Counted from the stretch's first letter, positions 27,704 through 37,626 are shown. The stretch: DNA of 64,000 nucleotides from Mucilaginibacter sp. OK283 (GCF_900110415.1 NZ_FODR01000007.1:124001-188000); one strand, 5' to 3'. Notes: generated from the sequence alone by a model not told the origin. Numbers and translations are program-made.

Positions 27704-29437
27704 ATGAGTATAGTAAAAAAAGAAGAAAAGGGGAATTTTCCCACGTTACCTAAAAGCCAAACTGGTATAACAGGCTTAGATGAAATAACTGGCGGTGGGC
27801 TACCTAAAGGCCGCCCCACCTTAATATGTGGCGAAGCTGGCTGCGGTAAAACTTTAATGTCGCTCGAATTTATCATTCGGGGCGCAACGGAGTTTGGCGA
27901 GCCAGGTGTATTTATGGCGTTTGAGGAGAAGGCCGAGGAGTTGGCCATGAACGTAGCTTCATTAGGTTTTGACCTTATAAAGTTGCAAACCGATAACATG
28001 GTAAAGATTGATCATGTTCATATTGATCGTAGTGAGATTGAAGAAACCGGCGAATATGACCTGGAGGGCCTTTTTATAAGATTGGGCTATTCCATAGATG
28101 CAATTGGCGCTAAAAGGGTGGTGTTAGACACACTTGAAAATTTATTTTCGGGCCTAACCGATCAAACTATTCTTCGGGCCGAACTACGCAGGTTATTTGG
28201 CTTTTTGAAAGGCAAAGGTGTTACTGCCATAATAACCGGCGAAAAAGGCGAAGGCCCATCTTTAACCCGGCAGGGCCTGGAAGAATATGTTTCTGATTGC
28301 GTTATCCTGCTTGACCACCGCGTTATAAACCAGATTTCTACCCGCAGGTTACGGGTTATCAAGTATCGCGGATCGCAACACGGCACTAACGAATATCCTT
28401 TTTTAATAGACGAGGACGGTATTTCTGTTTTACCGGTAACATCTTTAAAACTGGGAAAAGATGTGTCGTCGCAAAGAGTTTCTTCGGGTATTCCGGCTCT
28501 TGATAACATGCTGGGCGGACGCGGTTTTTTTAAGGGTAGCAGCGTTTTAGTTTCAGGCACAGCCGGCACAGGAAAAACCAGTATAGCTGCATACTTTGCC
28601 AACGAAACCTGTAATAGCGGTAAAAGATGTTTGTACTTCGCGTTCGAGGAGTCGCCAAAACAAATTATCAGAAATATGAAATCTATCAATGTGGATATGC
28701 AAAAACACATTGATAATAACCTGCTGCAATTTTACGCATCCAGGCCTACTTTGTATGGCCTTGAAATGCACCTGGTGGCCATTTATAAACTTATTAAAAA
28801 ATTTAAACCCGCCGCCGTTGTGCTTGACCCCATAACCAACCTCATTACTGTTGGCTCGGTAAGTGAAGTAAAATCAATGCTGATAAGGCTGATAGATTTT
28901 TTGCAGGAAGAACAAATTACGGTAATGTTTACGGCCCTCACCCTTAATACTATAATCAGCGACCAAACCGACGAAGGTGTTTCCTCGCTTGTTGATGCAT
29001 GGCTATTGGTGCGTGATATTGAATATAACGGAGAGCGGAACAGAGGCATGTACATCATGAAATCGCGTGGTATGAAACATAGTAACCAGGTGCGTGAGTT
29101 TGTTATTACAGACAACGGGCTCGATCTGGTAGATGTATATCTTGGGCCTGATGGCGTACTTACCGGCTCGGCACGTGAAGCAGAAAAACTAAAAGAAAAA
29201 ACCGGGCTTGCATTGAGAGATTTTGCTGTATCGCGTAAAGACAAGGAGATTATGCGCAAGCGAATGATGTTGGAATCAAAAATAACTAACCTAAAAGCAG
29301 AGTACGAATCAATTGAAGACGAGTTGAATAAAATTTATTTAGAGGAAGAACTAAAGCAACAGATAATAGAAAAGAACCGGGAAGAAATTACGAGGATGCG
29401 CAGAGGGACAACTGGTGCTGATAAGAACAAGAGCTAA
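27704..29437 (+). CDS. kaiC: KaiC family ATPase/kinase, two RecA-like domains
   Basis: 577 residues. CI has Walker A GEAGCGKT (43-50), FEEK (73-76) with the catalytic Glu pair, and VVLDTLENL. CII has GTAGTGKT (285-292), FEES and VVLDPITNL. The CII autophosphorylation pair is Ser427-Ser428 (GVSSLVD), with Thr422 at the place of cyanobacterial Thr426. Family knowledge: KaiC cycles between ATPase, kinase and phosphatase states and binds KaiB. Residues about 500-565 form a charged coiled-coil tail instead of the KaiA-binding tail, and no kaiA is present. It heads kaiC-kaiB-kaiB-kinase. Confidence 0.95.
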   Translation: MSIVKKEEKGNFPTLPKSQTGITGLDEITGGGLPKGRPTLICGEAGCGKTLMSLEFIIRGATEFGEPGVFMAFEEKAEELAMNVASLGFDLIKLQTDNMVKIDHVHIDRSEIEETGEYDLEGLFIRLGYSIDAIGAKRVVLDTLENLFSGLTDQTILRAELRRLFGFLKGKGVTAIITGEKGEGPSLTRQGLEEYVSDCVILLDHRVINQISTRRLRVIKYRGSQHGTNEYPFLIDEDGISVLPVTSLKLGKDVSSQRVSSGIPALDNMLGGRGFFKGSSVLVSGTAGTGKTSIAAYFANETCNSGKRCLYFAFEESPKQIIRNMKSINVDMQKHIDNNLLQFYASRPTLYGLEMHLVAIYKLIKKFKPAAVVLDPITNLITVGSVSEVKSMLIRLIDFLQEEQITVMFTALTLNTIISDQTDEGVSSLVDAWLLVRDIEYNGERNRGMYIMKSRGMKHSNQVREFVITDNGLDLVDVYLGPDGVLTGSAREAEKLKEKTGLALRDFAVSRKDKEIMRKRMMLESKITNLKAEYESIEDELNKIYLEEELKQQIIEKNREEITRMRRGTTGADKNKS

Positions 29438-29443
29438 AATACA

Positions 29444-29731
29444 ATGGAAGAAGAAATAGTAAAATATGAATTGAGGTTGTACGTTGCCGGCAAAACAGCC
29501 AAATCTGTCGCCGCGCTTGCCAACCTGAAAAAATATTGCGAAGAGTACTTAAAAGGCCAGTACGCAATTGAGGTAATAGATTTATTGGTGCAGCCCCAAC
29601 TTGCCGAAGGCGACCAGATATTTGCAATACCTACCCTGGTAAGAAAGGTGCCTGAACCTATCAGGAAAATCATTGGCGATTTATCAAACGAAGAAAAAGT
29701 GCTGGTGGGTTTAAATATCAGGCCACGCTAA
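29444..29731 (+). CDS. kaiB: KaiB (first copy)
   Basis: 95 residues, thioredoxin-like KaiB fold: [21 protein letters not shown] at the N-terminus, [23 protein letters not shown] in the middle and [15 protein letters not shown] near the end, all matching cyanobacterial KaiB. It starts 6 bases after kaiC. KaiB binds the CI ring of phosphorylated KaiC after switching fold. Two copies in tandem suggest different partners or heteromers. Confidence 0.95.
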   Translation: MEEEIVKYELRLYVAGKTAKSVAALANLKKYCEEYLKGQYAIEVIDLLVQPQLAEGDQIFAIPTLVRKVPEPIRKIIGDLSNEEKVLVGLNIRPR

Positions 29732-29741
29732 AGAAAATATA

Positions 29742-30074
29742 ATGTCTGAACAAGATCAACTGCCACCTTTGGCCCGGAATTTAAACCTTGATGATGGGAG
29801 TGTTTTTCAGTTACGCTTGTTTGTAGCCGGAGCCTCGCCAAATTCAACGCGTGCTATATCCAATTTAAAGGGTATTTGCGAACAGTATTTAAAGGGCAAT
29901 TATGAATTGGTAATTATAGACGTTTACCAACAGCCATTAATTGCCGAAAGTGAACAGATTATTGCCTTGCCGCTGCTAATTAAAAAAGCGCCAGGCACCG
30001 AGCGCCGATTAATAGGCGACATGAGTAATATCGCCAAAGTACTTCGCGGGCTTGGTTTATATACTGATTATTAA
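29742..30074 (+). CDS. kaiB: KaiB (second copy)
   Basis: 110 residues with a KaiB core (FQLRLFVAGASPNSTRAISNL, VIIDVYQQPLIAESEQIIALPLLIKK, LIGDMSNIAKVLRGLGL) preceded by about 18 extra residues. It differs from the first copy, for example ALPLLIKK against AIPTLVRK and GDMSN against GDLSN, so the two are old paralogues rather than a recent duplication. It is 10 bases after kaiB1, and its stop is one base before the kinase ATG. Confidence 0.93.
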   Translation: MSEQDQLPPLARNLNLDDGSVFQLRLFVAGASPNSTRAISNLKGICEQYLKGNYELVIIDVYQQPLIAESEQIIALPLLIKKAPGTERRLIGDMSNIAKVLRGLGLYTDY

Positions 30075-30075
30075 T

Positions 30076-31740
30076 ATGAATCCTGCTAAATTGACATACG
30101 ACGAGCTATTACAAGAGTTTCGGGAGGTTCAGCTTCAATTGGATGAAGCAAACGATACTATTGACGCCATACGAAATGGCCAGGTTGATGCACTTATTGT
30201 TAAAGATGATACCGGGCATCAATTATATACACTTAAAACAGCCGACCAGACATACCGGGTTTTTATTGAAAAAATGAACGAGGGGGCTGTTACCCTGAAC
30301 AGGGAAGGGGTAATCCTTTACAGTAATTCGCGTTTTGCAACGATGATGAACATGCCTTTAGAGCGGGTAATTGGATTAAGGTTTGAAACTTTTATACCCG
30401 AAATTTCTCAGGAAAGGTTTAATTATATGATTAATAATGGCTGGGAAGAAGATTGCAAAGGGGAGATTTTGTTAGCAGATAAAAGTGGCCATTTAACCCC
30501 TTGTTTGTTATCATGCACAACACTCAGTCTTGACGAAGGCCTGTCGCTTAGTTTGATACTTACCGATTTAACTACTCAAAAAGAAGCCGAATGGGAACTC
30601 AAAGTAAAAAATGATCAGCTTATTGCAGCACAGGAAGAAACTAAAAAATTGAATAATGAACTTGAGGATACAGTAAAGGAGCGTACGAAAGACTTGCTGA
30701 TAAGCAGGGAGCATTTTAAGCTGCTAAGCGACAATATTCCGCAGATGAGCTGGACAAACCTGCCCAATGGCGAAATTGATTTTTTTAATCAGCAATGGTA
30801 TAATTATACAGGCTTACGATTTAGCGAGACCGCAGGTTGGGGGTGGCAACGCGTAGTCCATCCGGATGACCTTGCGATAACCATGGATAAATATGTACAT
30901 TCATTGAAAACCGGGGTTGTTTTTGAGGTAGAAAACCGCTATCTGCGTTGGGATGGAAAATACCGCTGGCATTTGAACAGGGCCATGCCCTTGAAAGGTG
31001 ATAATGGAGAAATTGTTTTTTGGGTGGGCACAGCTACTGATATTGAAGATCAGAAACAGGAAATGGAACGTAAAGATGAATTTATAGGTGTAGCCAGCCA
31101 TGAACTTAAAACACCGCTAACCAGCTTAAAAGGCTACATTCAACTCATCAGCGGCTATAATAAGGAACACGTGCCGCCGGTTGTTAAACAATATATTGAA
31201 AAAGCAGCGATTGCTGTAAATAAACTACAACGCTTGATAAATGACTTACTTGACGTGAGCAAAATACATGCGGGCAGGCTTGAATATGCGATCGAAGAAG
31301 TTAACTTGCGCGATTTGGTTGCAACATCGCTTGAGAACGCGCAGCACATGTATCCCCAGCATGAGTTTGATAACCTGGCCACATCCCCTTTTAAAATTAT
31401 TGGAAATGCTGAAAGGTTAGAACAAGTAGTTATGAATTTTATAAATAACGCCGTAAAATACTCGCAGGTAAACAAAAAGATAATTATTAAAACCGAAATC
31501 AATGAAAATGTGGTGCGCTTATCTGTTACCGATTTTGGAATTGGGTTATCTGCCGGGCAGATTGAGCGTATATTTGAACGTTTTTACCGCGTTGAAGATC
31601 AAAAATTCATGGCGAGTGGCCTGGGCATGGGGCTTTATATCAGCACCGAAATTATAAATAATCACAACGGCAAGATAGGAGTAGAGAGTGAATTGGGCAA
31701 AGGCGCAACCTTTTATTTTGAGTTGCCAATAATAGCTTAA
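30076..31740 (+). CDS. PAS sensor histidine kinase of the kai operon
   Basis: 554 residues from the ATG at 30076, one base after the kaiB2 stop. An N-terminal helix (YDELLQEFREVQLQLDEANDTIDAIRNGQVDALIV, about 8-42) leads into PAS1 (about 57-170), a short coiled coil (about 175-207) and PAS2 (about 210-330). HisKA (FIGVASHELKTPLTSLKGY) and HATPase_c (NFINNAVKYS, TDFGIGLS, GLGMGLYIS) follow. No membrane helix. Being last in the operon, it is the likely output partner of the Kai proteins, as SasA is in cyanobacteria, but it lacks a KaiB-like domain. A longer start at 30052 would overlap kaiB2. Confidence 0.92.
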   Translation: MNPAKLTYDELLQEFREVQLQLDEANDTIDAIRNGQVDALIVKDDTGHQLYTLKTADQTYRVFIEKMNEGAVTLNREGVILYSNSRFATMMNMPLERVIGLRFETFIPEISQERFNYMINNGWEEDCKGEILLADKSGHLTPCLLSCTTLSLDEGLSLSLILTDLTTQKEAEWELKVKNDQLIAAQEETKKLNNELEDTVKERTKDLLISREHFKLLSDNIPQMSWTNLPNGEIDFFNQQWYNYTGLRFSETAGWGWQRVVHPDDLAITMDKYVHSLKTGVVFEVENRYLRWDGKYRWHLNRAMPLKGDNGEIVFWVGTATDIEDQKQEMERKDEFIGVASHELKTPLTSLKGYIQLISGYNKEHVPPVVKQYIEKAAIAVNKLQRLINDLLDVSKIHAGRLEYAIEEVNLRDLVATSLENAQHMYPQHEFDNLATSPFKIIGNAERLEQVVMNFINNAVKYSQVNKKIIIKTEINENVVRLSVTDFGIGLSAGQIERIFERFYRVEDQKFMASGLGMGLYISTEIINNHNGKIGVESELGKGATFYFELPIIA

Positions 31741-31844
31741 TATTTGCCCGTCAAATTATTTTAGGCTAAAATTGCGGTTACATTAATTACTTCTGATATT
31801 GGAGGTAAAATGGTTTGGTTAGCAAATCTATATATATCATAAAC

Positions 31845-32621
31845 ATGTCGGCCATCGATAACGGAAATGTATCAAGCGTAATAAGTACCAATGGTGCGGC
31901 TACTATTAGTTTCTATCACCCATCCCAAAATTCACTCCCATCTCATTTACTGCAAAAGCTGGCTAAAAGTATCCGGGAGGCAGGCGTCGATGACGCTGTA
32001 AAAGTGATTATATTAAAAAGTGAGGGAGATCGTACATTTTGTGCCGGCGCCAGCTTTGATGAACTGATGCAGATAAAGGATAAGGAACAAGGCTGCAAAT
32101 TTTTTTCAGGCTTTGCTGATGTAATCAACGCGTGCCGCAAATCGCCCAAGCTAATTGTTGCCCGGGTGCAGGGGAAAGCCGTTGGCGGTGGGGTGGGCCT
32201 GGCAGCAGCAGCAGATTATTGTGTGGCTACCCAATTCGCCGCGATAAAGCTAAGCGAGCTTGCAATAGGGATAGGGCCATTTGTGATATCGCCGGCGGTG
32301 ATACGTAAAGTTGGGTTACCGGCATTTTCGCAATTGACTTTTCAGGCAACTGAATTCCAAACTGCGCAATGGGCAAAAGAAAAGGGCTTGTATAACGAAG
32401 TATATGACGATATAACCTCTCTCGATTTTGCTGTTAATGAGTTAGTAAACAAACTTGTGTCGTATAATCCCGCGGCCTTAACTGCCCTTAAACAACTATT
32501 ATGGGAAGGAACCAACGATTGGGATTCGTTATTAGCTGGTAGGGCGGCAATTAGTGGCGAACTTGTATTATCCGATTTTACCCAGCAGGCACTTCAGGTT
32601 TTTTTAACCTCAAAAAAATGA
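31845..32621 (+). CDS. Enoyl-CoA hydratase/isomerase family protein
   Basis: 258 residues of crotonase fold. Seen: FCAGASFDEL near 65 (first oxyanion-hole segment) and GKAVGGGVGLAAAADYCVA near 108-126 (second). The residue at the usual second catalytic Glu position lies in LAIGIGPFVISPAV; it is not the classic Glu pair, so hydratase activity is not certain. It resembles methylglutaconyl-CoA hydratase or isomerase types. I chose ATG 31845 (MSAIDNG) over an in-frame TTG at 31815. A 10-codon ORF with GGAGG upstream (31810) ends just before it. Confidence 0.82.
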   Translation: MSAIDNGNVSSVISTNGAATISFYHPSQNSLPSHLLQKLAKSIREAGVDDAVKVIILKSEGDRTFCAGASFDELMQIKDKEQGCKFFSGFADVINACRKSPKLIVARVQGKAVGGGVGLAAAADYCVATQFAAIKLSELAIGIGPFVISPAVIRKVGLPAFSQLTFQATEFQTAQWAKEKGLYNEVYDDITSLDFAVNELVNKLVSYNPAALTALKQLLWEGTNDWDSLLAGRAAISGELVLSDFTQQALQVFLTSKK

Positions 32622-32826
32622 GTAGCTGTTAGTTTAATCAATAGGTTTTGATTTTTTTATGTACTAATCAAAATAGTTATTACCCACTGAATCCATCATC
32701 TATTAAAATTAGCTTTGGGCTGATTTTGTTATAACTTTATCAGGATAAATTTACAGCCCAAACTACATCCTGATTAAAGCGAAATATTTGGTAAATTATA
32801 TAGCTTGCAGGAATATTTTATTTTAA

Positions 32827-35496
32827 ATGTACTGTCCTCAAAAAAGCAAATTTATAACCTTTGTAAGCTTATTCACCATATTGGCAGGTGTATTAGTTAT
32901 CTGTGGGTGGCTTTTGAACATAGACGCACTTAAAACACTCATACCTCAATATGTAACGGTGAAATTTAGCACTGCAATGTGCCTGTGTTTTTTGGGAGTA
33001 ACTACTTTATTAACCCAACAATCTCCCAAAAAGAATATCAGGTTTGCATTAATTACACTATCAATCATCGTTGCGTTGTTTGGCTTATTTGGTTTATTGC
33101 AGGACCTGCTGCAGTTTCACGTCGTTACTGATCAATTTTTTAATGGCGGCAATGATACCTTAACCAATACCAACTACTCTTATAATAGCTATGCAACCAT
33201 AAACACTTCTATTTGTACCTTGTTGTTAGGTTTGGCCTTTTTGCTGCTTGGTTACAAGCAACAGAAAATACAACTGATAGGGCAGTATATGCTTCATGTT
33301 GTTACACTTATTTCAACTGTTGCCATCATCGGTTATTTATATGGCCTGTCGCTGTTTTATAAGTTCAGCTATGTGAGCTCGATGCCGGTGCATACCGCAT
33401 CGTTGTTTTTTGGGATTTCAATAGCAGCCGCGTTTTTGCATCCCCAATATGGCTTAACCAATCTGTTTACCGGTAGCAGGGTGGGTAATCAAATGGCCCG
33501 TAAGTTATTTTTACCGTTGGAACTGATATTTGTTGTTTTGGGTTTTCTTAGGTTTAAAACACAATATAACCACCTGGTTACACTTGAGGTTAGTATATAT
33601 ATGCTACCCCTCATCATGCTTGTCATTTGCCTTACCATAGTTGCTTTAACCGCAATATGGCTTAACCGCATAGATGAAAAACGCTCTGCTGCGGAAAATG
33701 AAGTTATTTCAATTAACAGTTCGCTTGAGAAAAGGGTAGCAGAACGATCTGTTGAACTAACAGCGCTGGTAGACAAACTTGGCGAAAGTGAACGCCGGTA
33801 CCGTTTGCTTATTGAACATGCTTCAGATGCCATATATGTGCTTAATTTCGACAATAATTTTACCGAAGTAAACGCCAGCATGTGCAAAATGACCGGTTAC
33901 TCGCGTGAAGAACTTTTACAACTTAATTTAGTAAACCTGATTGAGCCCGGGCATCTTAAAATTGACCCCATCGTCTTGAGCCCGGATGAATTGGCTGAGG
34001 CAGTTATTAAAGAACGTCGTTTTCTGAAGAAAGACGGCACCAGTTTTGACGTAGAAGTAAACGTAAAAAAATTTTCAGACGACCGCATCCTGGTTATAGC
34101 CCGCGATATTACAGCACGTAAGGCAATGGAAACCGAGCTAAGACTTGCGGAACTAAAATTCAGAACTTTGGCCGAAAAATCAATGGTGGGCATCTACATT
34201 GTTCAAAAGAGGAAATTCACCTATGTAAATCCACGTTTTGCACAGGTTTTTGGATATAGCCAGGAAGAGCTTATTAATGCCCCATCTGCAGCAATGGTTG
34301 TTAGCGAGCAACACAGGGACATCGCGTTAGAGCACATCCGTGCCCGGTTAGCAGGAGAGATTGACAGTATTGATTACGAGGCAATTGGCCAACGGGCAGA
34401 TGGATCATTAAACTGGGTAGAGTTTTATGGTAACATGGTAACTATTGATGGTGAACCCACCATTATAGGATCAATGATAGATATAACAGAAAGGAAAGAG
34501 GCTGAGGAATTACTGCGCCAATCTGAACTGAAATATAAATTGCTGTTTGATAGCAACCCATTACCCATGTGGATGATCTCGAAAGACGATCTTTCGATAA
34601 TTGCTGCAAATAAAGCTGCAACAAGACACTACGGGTATACCATTGATGAGTTTTTACAGATGAATGCCAGGGATCTTAGGATTGAAGAGGATTGGAGCGC
34701 CATGGTTGATAGCTTTAATAAAAACACTTCTGACTCAGGAGATCAGGGTATTTTTAAACATCAAAGGAAAGATGGATCGATAATTAATGTTCAGATCATT
34801 ACACAGGATATTGTATTTAATGGGCGGCCGGTGAGGTTATCATTGGCTAACGATATTACTGAAAAAATTAAGTCGGAAGAGTTACTGCGCAAATCAGAAG
34901 CTAACCTTCAAACAATTTTAAATACCACAGATTCTGCTTATGCGCTGTTTGATAAAAACCTGCGTGTACTGGCATATAATACGATGGCTGCGAAGTTTAT
35001 AAAAACGCAATATAAGCACGAACAGGATGGCGCTGATTTGCCTGCAGATTATTTTCCCATTGAACGGTTTCCTCAGCTTGAAAAGTTTGCCGGCCAGGTG
35101 TTAACCGGACATCATGTAAGTTATGAAATTGATTACCAGCAGCCCAATGGTGATACGATGTGGTATGACGTAAGGTTGTTGCCAATTATTGACAGCAATG
35201 ATCTGATATTGGGGCTTATGATATCGCTTTATGACATTACCGAAAGAAAGAATGCCGAAAGCGATCTGAAAGCTGCTTATGAACGGATTCATGCTCAGAT
35301 AAACAGCATAAAAACGATGGCCTGGAAGCAATCTCACTTTATGCGCAGCCCTGTTGCTAATTTAAAGGGACTTGCAGCAATGCTTAAAGATGATCCGGGG
35401 GATGCCACCGCTTTAGCTTATGTTATGTTTGAACTTGACCGTCTTGACGCTGTGATAATTGAAATGGCAAATGATGCAGCCATTCACGAGGACTAA
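32827..35496 (+). CDS. Membrane multi-PAS protein with truncated kinase region (no ATPase domain)
   Basis: 889 residues. The N-terminal half-kilobase of coding holds seven or eight transmembrane helices (about 10-280). A short coiled coil follows (about 290-315) and four PAS/PAC domains (about 325-435, 445-560, 565-685, 690-810). The last 65 residues hold a DHp-like helix with KQSHFMRSPVANLKGL, a His-box relative, and then the protein ends. There is no HATPase_c, so it cannot autophosphorylate alone. It could dimerise with or be phosphorylated by another kinase. It is monocistronic. Confidence 0.85.
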   Translation: MYCPQKSKFITFVSLFTILAGVLVICGWLLNIDALKTLIPQYVTVKFSTAMCLCFLGVTTLLTQQSPKKNIRFALITLSIIVALFGLFGLLQDLLQFHVVTDQFFNGGNDTLTNTNYSYNSYATINTSICTLLLGLAFLLLGYKQQKIQLIGQYMLHVVTLISTVAIIGYLYGLSLFYKFSYVSSMPVHTASLFFGISIAAAFLHPQYGLTNLFTGSRVGNQMARKLFLPLELIFVVLGFLRFKTQYNHLVTLEVSIYMLPLIMLVICLTIVALTAIWLNRIDEKRSAAENEVISINSSLEKRVAERSVELTALVDKLGESERRYRLLIEHASDAIYVLNFDNNFTEVNASMCKMTGYSREELLQLNLVNLIEPGHLKIDPIVLSPDELAEAVIKERRFLKKDGTSFDVEVNVKKFSDDRILVIARDITARKAMETELRLAELKFRTLAEKSMVGIYIVQKRKFTYVNPRFAQVFGYSQEELINAPSAAMVVSEQHRDIALEHIRARLAGEIDSIDYEAIGQRADGSLNWVEFYGNMVTIDGEPTIIGSMIDITERKEAEELLRQSELKYKLLFDSNPLPMWMISKDDLSIIAANKAATRHYGYTIDEFLQMNARDLRIEEDWSAMVDSFNKNTSDSGDQGIFKHQRKDGSIINVQIITQDIVFNGRPVRLSLANDITEKIKSEELLRKSEANLQTILNTTDSAYALFDKNLRVLAYNTMAAKFIKTQYKHEQDGADLPADYFPIERFPQLEKFAGQVLTGHHVSYEIDYQQPNGDTMWYDVRLLPIIDSNDLILGLMISLYDITERKNAESDLKAAYERIHAQINSIKTMAWKQSHFMRSPVANLKGLAAMLKDDPGDATALAYVMFELDRLDAVIIEMANDAAIHED

Positions 35497-35573
35497 ATGG
35501 TTTTAATATTCAAAACGAAAGTCTATCCGGTATTGCAGGATGGGTTTCATTTTGAATATTTTTTATTTACGTA

Positions 35574-35852
35574 TTACCAGCGGCGGTGGCCATGAAATGG
35601 CCTATAATATGCCCTGTGATAGTACGGTCTGCAATAGCTTACGGAAGTGTAATATCGTGGTCTGCCGTAATAAACACTTCTACGATAGTAAACGGGTTCG
35701 GGGTAGTAAGGACGATAATCATCGGCTATAATAACCCGGTGATGTGGGTAGCGATATCCAAATGACGCGGCAATGGATATACTTTGAGCTTTGGCAAATT
35801 GAAATGAAAATAATATGGCCAGGGTTATTATCGAAATTTTAATCAGTTTCAT
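35574..35852 (-). CDS. Small secreted Tyr/Arg/His-rich protein
   Basis: 92 residues. The signal peptide ends near residue 22 (FQFAKAQ). The mature part is about one quarter Tyr with many Arg, His and Pro in short motifs (YRYPHHR, PYYPEPVYYRR, YYHRAYYRPFHGHRRW). Such low-complexity secreted proteins recur in Bacteroidota as hypothetical proteins. It has no cysteine pair or lipobox; a surface or cell-wall-associated role is inference. Confidence 0.7.
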   Translation of the reverse strand: MKLIKISIITLAILFSFQFAKAQSISIAASFGYRYPHHRVIIADDYRPYYPEPVYYRRSVYYGRPRYYTSVSYCRPYYHRAYYRPFHGHRRW

Positions 35853-35943
35853 GGCTTTAAAAATTTATTAGTTAATAACTTTGTCTACATTTATATTGAC
35901 TGGAAAATAAACCACCGGTTTAATTTTTTTATTCTTTTTAAGC

Positions 35944-37626
35944 ATGTATTACATCATTTTTACGGTACTACTTTTGTCTATTGTGCTAACAATTTCATAC
36001 ATAGTATCTTATTTTGGGAGATTACGGGCTGAAGAAAAAAAACTGGAGAAAATCAAAAATAAATGGGCTAAACCGGTAAACTCAAAGCGCAATTTCGATT
36101 TGATAAAAATTTACCTGGATGCAGATATTACTAAAGGCAAAATAACAGCGGTAACCTCGGATGACCTTGACCTGAAAAATGTTTTTAACTATATAGACAG
36201 AACTAATTCAAAACCCGGAAAACAATTATTATATAAAAAACTGCATTTTCCGGAAACATCACCGGATAATTTATTGAAACTTGATGCTAAGGTAACGGCC
36301 CTGAACGCGGATGCACCTAATCGCGAATTTTTGGAACTCGAACTTTCAAAGCTCAACCATAGTAATGCCTATCAAATTCCCAACTTATTTTTAAAAACGC
36401 ATGCGCCACTATTTGCACCTGTAATGGCTTTGTATGTTAAAATAGTGCCGTATTTAATTTTAGCGGTAATTATTTCACTTATTGTTATACCTAACCCTGT
36501 TAGCTTGATTATATTGGGCGTTCTGTTGGGTTACAACACAATATTTCATTTTGCCAGCAAGGAAAAAGCAGCTGGATATTCTGACTCACTGCCCCAACTG
36601 TTAATAATGCATAAAGTAGCCGTTTGGTTAGTTAAATATGCCAATATCGGCGATACAGGTGACATCAAAAGGTGCCTCGTAAATCTCGCCGGCCTGAGAC
36701 GATCATTGACTATTGTGAATTTCGAAAGTGAGCTGGTGGTTGATTCGGACTCCCCTGGCTATGCGGTATTCCAGTTTTTTAAGGTGCTTTTTCTGCTCGA
36801 ACCCCATATCTACACCAATTCAATAAACCACATTGGCAAATTCCGCGACGATATTGAAAAGGTGTACAACTTTGTAGCCGAGGTAGATATGCTGATAGCC
36901 ATACAATCGGTAAGGGAAGGTTTGCCGTTTTATAGCAAGCCTGAATTTATCAGCGAGGATGCCAAAATGGAAATTACCGACCTGTTCCATCCTTTGATAG
37001 ATAATTGTGTGCCTAATTCATTGTATACCCGGGCAGATAGGGGAGCTTTGATAACCGGCTCAAACATGTCGGGGAAAACTACATTCATTAAGGCAATAGC
37101 AATCAATACTTTGTTGGCCCAAACTATATTTACCAGCTGCGCCAAGGCTTACAAGGCACCATTCCTGAAAATACAAACCAGTATCAAAATAACAGATAGT
37201 ATTGAAGAGCAACAAAGCTTTTTTCAGGCACAGGCGATGGCTATATTAAATATTGTTGATAGCAGCAGTGCTGCCGAAGAAATTAAAAGCCTGGTTATTA
37301 TAGATGAAATTTTCAGGGGAACAAATACAATTGAACGTATTGCGGCCGCAAAATCGGTATTATCATATATCACAGCCAATGATAATTTTGTTTTTGTATC
37401 TACCCATGACCTTGAACTGGCCGAATTACTTGATGAAGACTTTGCCATTTACTCGTTTGAAGATTCCAAATCGGGCAAAACGCTGGTATTTGATTACAAA
37501 TTAAAAGAGGGACTGCTTAAAAGCAAAAATGGTATTGCCATATTGGCCTCCATGGGCTACCCGGAATCTGTAATTGATGACGCTAATATAGTTAGCGAAC
37601 GCATGATGTTGAAGTATATGGAGTAG
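35944..37626 (+). CDS. MutS-family ATPase with N-terminal membrane segments
   Basis: 560 residues. An N-terminal transmembrane helix (about 1-22) and a hydrophobic hairpin in the middle (about 155-200) are followed by a MutS-type core and ABC-like ATPase. Seen: Walker A TGSNMSGKTTF near 372, Walker B SLVIIDEIFRGTNTIERIA near 448 and STHDLELAEL. It lacks the mismatch-binding domain I of canonical MutS, so it is a MutS-like protein of unknown role. A second copy of its last 25 codons lies 190 bases downstream at 37742. Confidence 0.88.
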   Translation: MYYIIFTVLLLSIVLTISYIVSYFGRLRAEEKKLEKIKNKWAKPVNSKRNFDLIKIYLDADITKGKITAVTSDDLDLKNVFNYIDRTNSKPGKQLLYKKLHFPETSPDNLLKLDAKVTALNADAPNREFLELELSKLNHSNAYQIPNLFLKTHAPLFAPVMALYVKIVPYLILAVIISLIVIPNPVSLIILGVLLGYNTIFHFASKEKAAGYSDSLPQLLIMHKVAVWLVKYANIGDTGDIKRCLVNLAGLRRSLTIVNFESELVVDSDSPGYAVFQFFKVLFLLEPHIYTNSINHIGKFRDDIEKVYNFVAEVDMLIAIQSVREGLPFYSKPEFISEDAKMEITDLFHPLIDNCVPNSLYTRADRGALITGSNMSGKTTFIKAIAINTLLAQTIFTSCAKAYKAPFLKIQTSIKITDSIEEQQSFFQAQAMAILNIVDSSSAAEEIKSLVIIDEIFRGTNTIERIAAAKSVLSYITANDNFVFVSTHDLELAELLDEDFAIYSFEDSKSGKTLVFDYKLKEGLLKSKNGIAILASMGYPESVIDDANIVSERMMLKYME

